From Thermoplasmata archaeon (GTDB taxonomy: Archaea > Thermoplasmatota > Thermoplasmata > UBA184): 5,082 nucleotides of DNA. The notes under the pieces were generated by a model. The model did not search any database. It was given only the letters and a program-made list of their open reading frames with translations, and had not been told where the DNA came from. Position numbers and translations under genes: made by a program. The stretch spans positions 1-5,082 of the forward strand of contig JAKAZU010000060.1 of assembly GCA_021826525.1 (NCBI GenBank), written 5' to 3'. The stretch's first letter is position 1, and every line of letters starts with the position of its first letter. This document shows, piece by piece, positions 1 to 5,082 of this stretch.

Positions 1-446
1 GCGCCCTCGTCGATGCGGCGAAGCGCTTCCCCAAGGTTTCGGGCGCCGCAGACGAACGGTACCTGGAACGCCTTCTTATCGACGTGGTAGAAGGGATCGG
101 CCGGCGTGAGGACCTCGGACTCGTCCACCATGTCGACTCCGAGCGATTCCAGGATCCGGGCCTCGGAGGTGTGACCGATGCGGCACTTGGCCATCACGGG
201 AATCGTGACGCGAGCCTGGATCTCGCGCACCTTGAGCGGGTCGGCCATGCGGGCGACACCGCCCATGGCCCGGATGTCCGCGGGGACCCGCTCCAGCGCC
301 ATCACCGCGACGGCCCCGGCCTCCTCTGCGAGCGCGGCTTGTTCCGCGTTGGTGACGTCCATGATGACGCCGCCCTGCTGCATGCGGGCAAAGCCGCGCT
401 TGACGAGCTCCGTGCCGAACCGAAGCTGGTCCATCGAATCGACCAT
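1..446 (-). CDS. pdxS: Pyridoxal 5'-phosphate synthase subunit PdxS (partial, C-terminus beyond left edge)
   Basis: PdxS is the synthase subunit of the DXP-independent vitamin B6 pathway. It condenses a pentose phosphate, glyceraldehyde 3-phosphate and ammonia (supplied by the glutaminase PdxT) into PLP in the cytoplasm. The visible 148 codons cover the N-terminal half of the (beta/alpha)8 barrel. They show family hallmarks: GGVIMDV (residues 25-31), [19 protein letters not shown] (41-59), GGVARMADP (62-70), [11 protein letters not shown] (82-92), [11 protein letters not shown] and [19 protein letters not shown] near the edge. Asp30 and Lys87 match the catalytic Asp24 and the substrate-binding Lys81 of the Bacillus enzyme with a constant offset of six. 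The second catalytic lysine lies outside the window. The ATG at 446 is chosen because GAGGAG (456-461, minus strand) precedes it by 9 bases; Met5 at 434 is the next option. It is divergent from the thiamine transporter. No pdxT is visible here. Identity is very secure. Confidence 0.97.
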   Translation of the reverse strand, partial: MVDSMDQLRFGTELVKRGFARMQQGGVIMDVTNAEQAALAEEAGAVAVMALERVPADIRAMGGVARMADPLKVREIQARVTIPVMAKCRIGHTSEARILESLGVDMVDESEVLTPADPFYHVDKKAFQVPFVCGARNLGEALRRIDEG

Positions 447-455
447 CGGGCGACG

Positions 456-461
456 CTCCTC
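456..461 (-). promoter_or_regulatory. Shine-Dalgarno of pdxS
   Basis: The minus strand reads GAGGAG nine bases before the ATG at 446. It supports that start over Met5 at 434. Confidence 0.6.
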
Positions 462-483
462 TACCGCATAGACTCGCGAGGGG

Positions 484-490
484 TATATCA
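484..490 (-). promoter_or_regulatory. Putative archaeal TATA box for pdxS
   Basis: The minus strand reads TGATATACC in an otherwise GC-rich spacer, about 40 bases before the pdxS start. An archaeal TATA element places transcription initiation roughly 25-30 bases downstream, which would give a leader of about 10-15 bases that just contains the SD. This is seen as a motif only; assigning it as a promoter is inference and depends on the host being an archaeon. Confidence 0.4.
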
Positions 491-533
491 CGCTAGACCG
501 GCACGCCGCGGGCCCTCGTCGGTCGCGAAGGAC

Positions 534-561
534 GTCGAGGAGCTCCGAGCCCTCCCTCGAC
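534..561. repeat. 7-bp inverted repeat in the divergent intergenic region
   Basis: GTCGAGG (534-540) is repeated inverted as CCTCGAC (555-561) with 14 bases between. The repeat lies between the pdxS promoter candidate and the thiB leader, where a regulator operator could sit. In such GC-rich DNA an arm of this length can arise by chance, so an operator role is only a suggestion. Confidence 0.25.
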
Positions 562-583
562 CCGCACGCGAACCGGCAGGTCT

Positions 584-596
584 GCAAACGTTAATG
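584..596 (+). promoter_or_regulatory. Weak candidate promoter element for the thiB operon
   Basis: GCAAACGTTAATG is the most AT-rich stretch between the inverted repeat and the riboswitch. A TATA-type element here would place the transcript start near 615-620, at the 5' edge of the TPP aptamer (618). The position is attractive but the match to a TATA consensus is poor. Confidence 0.25.
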
Positions 597-617
597 CCGC
601 GGACGGGATGGTCTTCC

Positions 618-709
618 TCGCAGGGGGAGCTGTGAACCGGCTGAGAGGACGAGCACGCCTCGTCGACCCCAGGAACCTGCACGGGATAATGCCCGCGAAG
701 GGAACGCGA
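618..709 (+). promoter_or_regulatory. TPP riboswitch (thi-box) controlling the thiBPQ operon
   Basis: The thi-box signatures appear in order: GGCTGAGA (639-646), GAACCTG (673-679), GGGATAATGCCC (683-694) and AAGGGAA (698-704). Pairing fits the family fold. P1 is TCGC (618-621) with GCGA (706-709). P2 is GGGG within 623-627 with CCCC (667-670). P3 is AGCTG (628-632) with CGGCT (638-642). A facultative P3a hairpin is GACGAG (648-653) with CTCGTC (659-664). P4 is CCT (676-678) with AGG (699-701). P5 is CGGG (682-685) with CCCG (692-695). Thi-boxes bind thiamine pyrophosphate and repress thiamine synthesis or uptake genes. The location directly ahead of a ThiB-type gene confirms the assignment. 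No U-tract terminator follows, so control is probably translational. Confidence 0.95.
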
Positions 710-753
710 TGGACGAAGTGACCATCCTCTCCGCCGGTTCGCCGGAGGAATGA
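709..753 (+). CDS. Possible 14-codon leader peptide overlapping thiB
   Basis: An ATG at 709 opens MDEVTILSAGSPEE, which ends at a TGA (751-753) overlapping the thiB ATG in an ATGA junction. The start codon lies at the last base of aptamer stem P1. The only SD-like sequence before it is the conserved riboswitch segment AAGGGAA (698-704), so ligand binding could directly gate it. Its codons mostly end in G or C, like the neighbours. It runs through the hairpin that masks the thiB SD, so its translation would open that hairpin. The peptide resembles nothing I recognise. A chance ORF of this length is quite possible. Confidence 0.35.
   Translation: MDEVTILSAGSPEE
730..749 (+). promoter_or_regulatory. 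Hairpin sequestering the thiB Shine-Dalgarno (expression platform)
   Basis: TCC (730-732) pairs with GGA (747-749) and CCGG (734-737) with CCGG (742-745). A single G-A mismatch (733/746) separates them, and the loop is TTCG (738-741). The 3' arm contains the GGAGG SD (744-748) and abuts the thiB ATG. There is no downstream T-run, so a masking hairpin is likelier than a terminator. The SD lies only one base from the ATG, which is unusually close and suggests initiation helped by coupling to the upstream leader ORF. Confidence 0.55.
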
Positions 754-1910
754 GCAGCGCACCATCGAACGCGGCCGCGTCGCCGCGGCGATTGCGCCGC
801 CCGGGCCGCGCGAGCACGATCATCCTGATCGCGGCGGTCTCGGTGGTCGTCGTCGTCGCCGGCATCGGCCTCACGCAGTACTACTTCACCCCGACGCCGA
901 CCCTGACGATCTACACGTATTCGAGCCTCTTCGGCGGTACGTGCGGCGCCCCTGCGTTCTCGAAGGTCTTCGGGACCTTCGAGGCGGCGCATCACGTCCG
1001 CATCCAGGTCGAGTGTCCTTCCGGAGATCTGGCGAGCACGCTGCTCGCGCAGAAGAACTCGCCCGGAGCGGACCTCGTGATCGGACTGGACGAGATCACC
1101 GCGAGCCAAGCCGAGAGCCAGGGGCTGCTCGTCCCGTACGTTTCCCCCGCGCTCGCGACCGTGCCGGCCTCGTTGGTCCGGGACCTGAGCCCGGATCACG
1201 CCGTCACCCCGTACGAATACGGCTATCTCGGCATCGACTACAATGCGTCGTTCCGCACGATCACGAACGGCGCTATCGCGAACTCCTCGTTCCTGAACTT
1301 CTCGCAGAACTCCACGTGGGCGCGCCAGCTCCTCTACGAGAACCCCACGACCGACATCACGGGGGAGGAGTTCCTGGCTTGGGAGATCGAGTTCTACTCC
1401 GCGATCCTGCACGAGAACTGGCAGAACTTCTGGCAGCAGGTCCTTCCGTACGCTCCCAGCGCGCCCGACTGGTCGACCGCGTTCAACGAGTTCACCTCTC
1501 CTCCGGGAAACCCGCTCGCGGTCGTCAGCTACACGACCGACCCGGCGTACGCGATCGTCAACCCCGGCCTCGGGGCGTTCAACACGACCGTGACGAGCTG
1601 GAACCACACGCTCTACGGTTGGCAGACCATCTACGGGATCGGGATCGTCGCCGGGACGCAGCACCTCTCCCTCGACGAACAGTTCATCAACTGGTTCCTG
1701 AACGGGACGGTCCAGAACGAGATCCCGCTCAATGAGTGGGAGTACCCGGCGAACCGGACGGTCCCGCTCCCCTCCGAGTACCGCGGACTGATCGACCCGA
1801 ACTCGATCGTGCCGCTCAACGAGTACACGACCCCCTCCGCACTCGCCGCGAACATCGCGAACTGGCAGAACGAATGGCAGACCCTGGCGAACCAGTACGC
1901 TCCACCGTAG
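750..1910 (+). CDS. thiB: Thiamine ABC transporter, membrane-anchored substrate-binding protein (ThiB/TbpA family)
   Basis: This 386-residue protein binds thiamine or its phosphates outside the membrane and delivers them to ThiP. A basic N-terminus (PRRLRRPGR) leads into one hydrophobic helix (about 22-42). No lipobox cysteine follows, so it looks like an uncleaved anchor. The ThiB family pattern follows: LTIYTYSS (52-59), ADLVIGLDE (107-115), PYEYGYLGIDYN (154-165), VVSYTTDPAY (258-267), INWFLNG (313-319), NEWEYPAN (328-335) and NWQNEWQ (371-377). These are the counterparts of the LTVYTYDS, ADVVLGLD, PFDYGYFAF, VLSYTTSPAY and NWMYPV segments of E. coli TbpA. The related iron-binding FbpA family fits less well. 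Eight N-X-S/T sequons and a lone cysteine pair (65 and 89, possible disulfide) fit an extracellular archaeal protein. The ATG at 750 is the only in-frame start after the stop at 687. The gene follows a TPP riboswitch and overlaps thiP. Confidence 0.93.
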   Translation: MSSAPSNAAASPRRLRRPGRASTIILIAAVSVVVVVAGIGLTQYYFTPTPTLTIYTYSSLFGGTCGAPAFSKVFGTFEAAHHVRIQVECPSGDLASTLLAQKNSPGADLVIGLDEITASQAESQGLLVPYVSPALATVPASLVRDLSPDHAVTPYEYGYLGIDYNASFRTITNGAIANSSFLNFSQNSTWARQLLYENPTTDITGEEFLAWEIEFYSAILHENWQNFWQQVLPYAPSAPDWSTAFNEFTSPPGNPLAVVSYTTDPAYAIVNPGLGAFNTTVTSWNHTLYGWQTIYGIGIVAGTQHLSLDEQFINWFLNGTVQNEIPLNEWEYPANRTVPLPSEYRGLIDPNSIVPLNEYTTPSALAANIANWQNEWQTLANQYAPP

Positions 1911-3523
1911 ATGATCGGGGGGCGTGGCCGGTCCTCCCGATCATCGGTTACGTCCTCCTCTTCGCGCTCCTCCCGGTCGCCCTGCTGTTCGGTCAGGGGC
2001 TCTGGGCGGGAGGCGGAGCCGGCTGGATCGACGCGCTCACGCAGTCCCCGCTGAATCGGCAGGCGTTCGAGAACTCGCTGGAGCAGGGAAGCCTGAGCGC
2101 CGTGCTCGCCGTCGCCATCGGCTATCCGGCCGGCGTGTTCCTGGGCCGCTACACCTGGCCCGGTCGCTCCGCCGTCCGCGCCTTCCTGCTCGTCCCGTTC
2201 CTCCTCCCCTCGATCGTGGTCGTGCTCGGCATCCTCGATCTCTTCGGTCCGTCCGGCACCGTATCGAGCGCGATACCGGTCCTCGGGGTCCTGGGCCACG
2301 GCCTTCCGGCGATCGTCGCGGCGAACCTCTTGTTCAACGTCCCGATCGTGATCTTGTTCACGGCGCTCGGATGCGAGAGCGCCTCCTCGGAGCTGGAGGA
2401 AACAGCGGCGACCCTCGGGGGCGGTCCGACGCGAGCGTATCGAGACGTCTGGGGCCCGGGATCCTGGCTCGGGGCGGCGGCCGGTGGATTCCTGACCTTC
2501 CTGTTCAGCGCGGTCGCCTTCGCGACCCCACTCGTCCTGTGCGGAGCGCGATGCTACACGGTCGAGGCCCGGATCTGGTACCTCGACCAGTATGGGTTCG
2601 ATCCGACCGGTGCGGCTCTCCTCGCCCTCGCGCTCTTCCTCTTCCTCGTGATCCCGACGGCGATCTACCTCGTGCTCCTTCACCGGCTCCGCTCGTCGAG
2701 CTCGTCGGTCCGGACCCGACCGCGCCCGGGACGCGTCCGTTCGCCCCTCGCCTACGCGCTCGCCGCGGAGACGATCGCCCTTCTGGGAGCGGTCGCGTTC
2801 TTCCTCGGGACGGTGCTCTATCGTTCGTTGAGCCCTCCGGGAGGAGGGGCGTTCGGCGCTCCGTGGACGGAACTGTTCGGTCCCACCGCGACCCACCTTC
2901 TCGGGATCCCGCTGGTCCAGGTCCTCGCCAACACCCTGTTCTTCGCGGCGGTCGCGGCGACGATCGTGCTGCTCCTCGGGATCGTGGCCGGCTACGCGCT
3001 CGGAGCTCGGCCGCGGCTCGCTACGGGCCTGTCGCTGTACCTGTTCCTCCCGCTCCTGATCTCGCCGGTGCTTCTCGCGTTCTCGCTGGCCGAGTTCTGG
3101 CGGCCCGTGCTCGGCGGGGAGTCGACCGTGTGGATCCTGATCATCGTCAGCCAGTCCATCCTGGCGCTCCCGTTCGCCCTCCAGAGCCTCCAGATACCTC
3201 TCGCCGGGCTCTCGCCCGCGGCTCGAGATTCCGCACGCGTGCTCGGGGCCCCGGCCTGGATCGCCTACCTCGACACCGATCTCCCCCAGGTCCGTCGCGG
3301 ACTCTTGACGGCCGGGCTCTTCGCCTTCGCCTTGGGGCTCGGGGAGTTCACCGCGACGTACTTCCTCGTCACTCCGAACTTCGCGACCCTGAGCGTCGCG
3401 GTCTACGATCTCCAAGACCTGCGCCAGTTCCCGCTCGCGGAGGCGGCGGCAGGGCTGCTGCTCCTGGTCAGCCTCGCCGTCTTCGCGGCGGTGAACTATG
3501 GAGGCAACCGTGCCGAGCTCTGA
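1874..3523 (+). CDS. thiP: Thiamine ABC transporter permease (fused two-domain ThiP)
   Basis: This 549-residue integral membrane protein forms the transport channel. It is close in length to E. coli ThiP (about 536). I count about twelve hydrophobic segments in two six-helix halves (roughly 22-268 and 294-541), joined by a Ser/Arg-rich linker (271-290). Each half has the EAA-type loop that docks the ATPase: ETAATLGGGPTRAYRDVWGP near 176-195 and DSARVLGAPAWIAYLDTDLP at 452-471. Fused permeases of this form are typical of the ThiP and FbpB/AfuB branch; the thi-box and ThiB neighbour decide for thiamine. The ATG at 1874 is used because no other ATG, GTG or TTG lies in frame between the GTG at 1736 and the end of the first helix. 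It has no clear SD and overlaps thiB by 37 bases, so coupled translation is likely. The end overlaps thiQ. Confidence 0.92.
   Translation: MADPGEPVRSTVDDRGAWPVLPIIGYVLLFALLPVALLFGQGLWAGGGAGWIDALTQSPLNRQAFENSLEQGSLSAVLAVAIGYPAGVFLGRYTWPGRSAVRAFLLVPFLLPSIVVVLGILDLFGPSGTVSSAIPVLGVLGHGLPAIVAANLLFNVPIVILFTALGCESASSELEETAATLGGGPTRAYRDVWGPGSWLGAAAGGFLTFLFSAVAFATPLVLCGARCYTVEARIWYLDQYGFDPTGAALLALALFLFLVIPTAIYLVLLHRLRSSSSSVRTRPRPGRVRSPLAYALAAETIALLGAVAFFLGTVLYRSLSPPGGGAFGAPWTELFGPTATHLLGIPLVQVLANTLFFAAVAATIVLLLGIVAGYALGARPRLATGLSLYLFLPLLISPVLLAFSLAEFWRPVLGGESTVWILIIVSQSILALPFALQSLQIPLAGLSPAARDSARVLGAPAWIAYLDTDLPQVRRGLLTAGLFAFALGLGEFTATYFLVTPNFATLSVAVYDLQDLRQFPLAEAAAGLLLLVSLAVFAAVNYGGNRAEL
3500..3504 (+). 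promoter_or_regulatory. Shine-Dalgarno deciding the thiQ start
   Basis: GGAGG lies inside the last codons of thiP, five bases before a GTG at 3510. It overlaps the last base of the alternative ATG (3498-3500), so it cannot serve that ATG. It therefore favours GTG as the thiQ start. Confidence 0.6.
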
Positions 3524-4481
3524 GCCTCCCGTGCTCGAGGTCGAGGATCTCTCGGTCTCGCTCGGTCGGACCTCGGTACTGGATTCGATATCCTTCGAGG
3601 TCGCTCCGGGCGAGCTGTTGTCGTTGATGGGCCCGAACGGAAGCGGAAAGACCACGCTGCTGCGGACCATCGTGGGGTTGGAGCGCCCCGCTCGGGGCGC
3701 CGTCCGGCTCGACGGAAAAGATCTTCGCGATGTGCCCGTTCACCGCCGACGCATCGGGCTGCTGCTCCAGGAAGCGGCGCTCTTTCCGCGCCGGACCGTG
3801 TACGAGAACGTAGCCTACGGCCCGCTCGTTCAGGGGCGCTCGCTCTCCGAGACGGACACCGAGGCCCGCCGGGCCCTCGAACTCGTCCGGATGCAGGGGT
3901 TCGAAGAACGCAATCCGGCGACGCTCTCGGGAGGAGAGCGCCAACGGGTAGCGCTCGCCCGCACGATCGCGGCCCACCCCCGGGTCGTGCTGCTCGACGA
4001 GCCGTTCGCTGCGATCGATGCCGGGGTCCGGGCCGGCCTGCGGGGGGAGTTCCGTCACGTGCTCGCGGAGCGGGGGATCGCGGCCGTCCACGTCACCCAC
4101 GATCGGGAGGAGGGCCTCTTCCTCGGGGATCGGGTCGCCATCCTGCTCGAGGGTCGACTGCACGCCATCGGCGCACCGGCGACCGTGTACGACGCGCCGC
4201 TGGACGTCGGCACGGCCCGCTTCCTGGGATACAACCTCCTGCCGGAGGGTCCGGGCTGGATGGCGTTCCGACCCCAAGACGCGCGGCTCGACCCGATCGG
4301 CTCGGTGGGCCTCCCGGTCGACGTTCTCGCCGTGGGGTTCACGGGTCGTGGCTCGCTCGTGGTCGTGCGGTGCGCGAGCGGAGAGCGGCTCGAGGTCGAG
4401 CTGGATCGCCATGCGGCACGGCCCCGTCCGGGAGAGCGCCTCGCGCTGCGCTGGGAGCGCTCGCTCCGCTTCTCCCGGTGA
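3510..4481 (+). CDS. thiQ: Thiamine ABC transporter ATP-binding protein (ThiQ-type, with C-terminal TOBE-like domain)
   Basis: This 323-residue cytoplasmic ATPase powers import through ThiP. All nucleotide-binding motifs are intact: Walker A GPNGSGKTT (41-49), Q-loop Gln87 in LLLQEAALFP, signature LSGGERQR (139-146), Walker B VVLLDEP (159-165), D-loop AAID (167-170) and switch histidine His197 in VHVTHD. After the ATPase core a region of about 70 residues (250-321) with FRPQD, GSLVVVRCASGERLEVEL and PGERLALRW reads as a TOBE-like domain, as in PotA, CysA and FbpC. E. coli ThiQ, about 232 residues, lacks it. I chose GTG at 3510 for its well-spaced GGAGG. The ATG at 3498 would add four residues, with only a weak GGTGA (3490-3494) before it. 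The thiP overlap and the operon's thi-box support thiamine as substrate; the sequence alone would also fit iron or polyamine importers. Confidence 0.9.
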   Translation: MPSSEPPVLEVEDLSVSLGRTSVLDSISFEVAPGELLSLMGPNGSGKTTLLRTIVGLERPARGAVRLDGKDLRDVPVHRRRIGLLLQEAALFPRRTVYENVAYGPLVQGRSLSETDTEARRALELVRMQGFEERNPATLSGGERQRVALARTIAAHPRVVLLDEPFAAIDAGVRAGLRGEFRHVLAERGIAAVHVTHDREEGLFLGDRVAILLEGRLHAIGAPATVYDAPLDVGTARFLGYNLLPEGPGWMAFRPQDARLDPIGSVGLPVDVLAVGFTGRGSLVVVRCASGERLEVELDRHAARPRPGERLALRWERSLRFSR

Positions 4482-4507
4482 CCGTCGGCCCGGGCAACCG
4501 CTCGGGC

Positions 4508-4515
4508 AAGGAGGT
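4508..4515 (+). promoter_or_regulatory. Orphan strong Shine-Dalgarno in the thiQ-acn spacer
   Basis: AAGGAGGT is a full-strength match to an SD, but no ATG, GTG or TTG lies at normal distance after it. The next gene starts at 4563, 47 bases further on. A hairpin (4526-4559) fills most of that gap and could bring the SD within about 13 unpaired bases of the ATG. Confidence 0.4.
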
Positions 4516-4525
4516 GGATCACGTA

Positions 4526-4559
4526 CCGCAGAGCCCAAGAAGGGTCGCGTACTCTACGG
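4526..4559 (+). promoter_or_regulatory. Hairpin in the putative leader just before acn
   Basis: CCGCAGAG (4526-4533) pairs with CTCTACGG (4552-4559) at seven of eight positions, with one C-A mismatch (4529/4556). Inside the loop CCC (4534-4536) can pair with GGG (4542-4544). The stem ends three bases before the aconitase ATG. There is no T-run, so it is not an obvious terminator. A competing GTAC/GTAC pairing (4523-4526 with 4549-4552) is weaker. Confidence 0.35.
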
Positions 4560-4562
4560 ACC

Positions 4563-5082
4563 ATGAAGCCCGCGGATCCCCTCGGTGTTCTCGAGTCGGT
4601 CTTTCTGGCCGGAGAAGATTCGTTCGTCTACCGCCTCGACCGCCTCTCGGGGATCGACCACTCCAAGCTCGCCCGGCGTCCCCGGACCGTCCGGATCCTT
4701 CTGGAGAACCTCGTGCGCCGGTTCGACCCGGCGCGCGTGAGCCCGGAGACCATCCGCGCGCTCGCCGAGGGTCGCGACATCCCCCCAACGGTCGAGATCC
4801 CGTTCCATCCGGCGAGGGTCCTGCTGCAAGACTTCACGGGGATCCCCACGCTCGTGGACCTCGCCACCCTGCGCAACGATGCGGCCGAGCGCGGGCTCGA
4901 CCCGAAACGGATCAATCCGGTCGTGCCGGTCGACCTCATCGTCGACCACTCGGTCCAGGTCGACAGCTTCGGGACACCCCAATCGCTCACGATCAATCTC
5001 GATCACGAGTACGAGCGCAACGGGGAGCGGTACCGCTTCCTTGGCTGGGCGAGGGATGCGTTCTCGAACACCCGGATCGTGC
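4563..5082 (+). CDS. acnA: Aconitate hydratase, AcnA/IRP type (partial, C-terminus beyond right edge)
   Basis: Aconitase interconverts citrate and isocitrate through cis-aconitate in the citric acid cycle, using a [4Fe-4S] cluster. The visible 173 residues match the N-terminal part of the AcnA/IRP branch: LLENLVRRFD (46-55), ARVLLQDFTGIPTLVDLATLR (84-104), INPVVPVDLIVDHSVQVDSFG (117-137), then EYERNGERYRFLGWARDAFS (149-168). QDFTG contributes substrate-site residues in the family, and VDHSV is equally conserved. The cluster cysteines lie beyond the edge and cannot be checked. The ATG at 4563 is the only standard in-frame start in the spacer and places the protein's beginning as expected for AcnA. 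A close relative such as 2-methylcitrate dehydratase AcnD shares these motifs and cannot be fully excluded from this part. It lies 81 bases after thiQ on the same strand, without functional link to thiamine. Confidence 0.93.
   Translation, partial: MKPADPLGVLESVFLAGEDSFVYRLDRLSGIDHSKLARRPRTVRILLENLVRRFDPARVSPETIRALAEGRDIPPTVEIPFHPARVLLQDFTGIPTLVDLATLRNDAAERGLDPKRINPVVPVDLIVDHSVQVDSFGTPQSLTINLDHEYERNGERYRFLGWARDAFSNTRIV

Noticed and set aside
84..635. Plus-strand ORF opposite pdxS
   Set aside because: The minus-strand reading is an unmistakable PdxS; this frame is its shadow.
591..1664. Minus-strand ORF of 357 codons across the riboswitch and thiB
   Set aside because: It is a low-complexity Arg/Val-rich translation antisense to thiB and the aptamer, with no recognisable motif.
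1736..1873. Upstream extension of thiP to a GTG at 1736
   Set aside because: It would overlap thiB by 175 bases and add Pro/Arg-rich sequence unlike any ThiP N-terminus.
1631..3670. Long minus-strand ORF of 679 codons opposite thiB-thiP-thiQ
   Set aside because: It is a run of Arg, Glu, Asp and Gly without any domain pattern, typical of the antisense frame of GC-rich genes. The plus strand holds clear transporter genes.
750..4481. Iron(III) or polyamine importer instead of a thiamine importer
   Set aside because: The permease and ATPase would fit, but the binding protein carries ThiB-specific segments and the operon follows a TPP riboswitch.
4488..4507. GCCCG/CGGGC hairpin after thiQ as a terminator
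   Set aside because: The stem has only five base pairs with a 10-base loop and no T-run after it. In this GC-rich DNA it is not convincing.
4526..4559. Canonical iron-responsive element ahead of aconitase
   Set aside because: The loop lacks CAGUGN and the unpaired C sits in a mismatch rather than the defined bulge position. Only a generic hairpin is supported.
4514..4560. A small gene starting just after the AAGGAGGT at 4508
   Set aside because: No ATG, GTG or TTG occurs at a suitable distance; the GTG at 4514 overlaps the SD itself.

Overview
This is a high-GC window with four protein genes whose identity can be read directly, two of them cut by the window ends. A divergent intergenic region carries a TPP (thiamine pyrophosphate) riboswitch. 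The likely source is an archaeon, perhaps a high-GC member of the Thermoplasmatota. The reasons are a TATA-like box upstream of pdxS, an exported binding protein held by an uncleaved N-terminal helix rather than a lipobox, eight N-glycosylation sequons in that protein, and a thi-box ahead of a thiamine transporter, an arrangement known from Thermoplasma relatives. The lineage is an inference, and a high-GC bacterium is not strictly excluded.

Layout. Positions 1-446 (minus strand) hold the N-terminal 148 codons of pdxS, the synthase subunit of pyridoxal 5'-phosphate synthase. Positions 447-749 are a divergent regulatory region: a TATA-like box and Shine-Dalgarno (SD) for pdxS, an inverted repeat, then on the plus strand a TPP aptamer (618-709). 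A possible 14-codon leader ORF (709-753) and a hairpin hiding the thiB SD (730-749) follow it. Positions 750-4481 are a tightly overlapping thiamine ABC transporter operon, thiB-thiP-thiQ (binding protein, fused two-domain permease, ATPase). Positions 4482-4562 are a short spacer with an orphan strong SD and a hairpin. From 4563 to the right edge is the start of an AcnA-type aconitase.

How the genes work together. ThiB captures thiamine (or a phosphate ester) outside the membrane, ThiP carries it across and ThiQ powers transport. TPP formed in the cell would bind the aptamer and shut the operon down. The most interesting point is the expression platform. The leader ORF begins inside the 3' strand of aptamer stem P1 and ends in an ATGA overlap with thiB. 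It runs through the hairpin that masks the thiB SD, which suggests that TPP controls leader translation and that thiB is translationally coupled to it. PdxS makes another vitamin cofactor, so this is a small B-vitamin locus. Aconitase appears to be a separate transcription unit.
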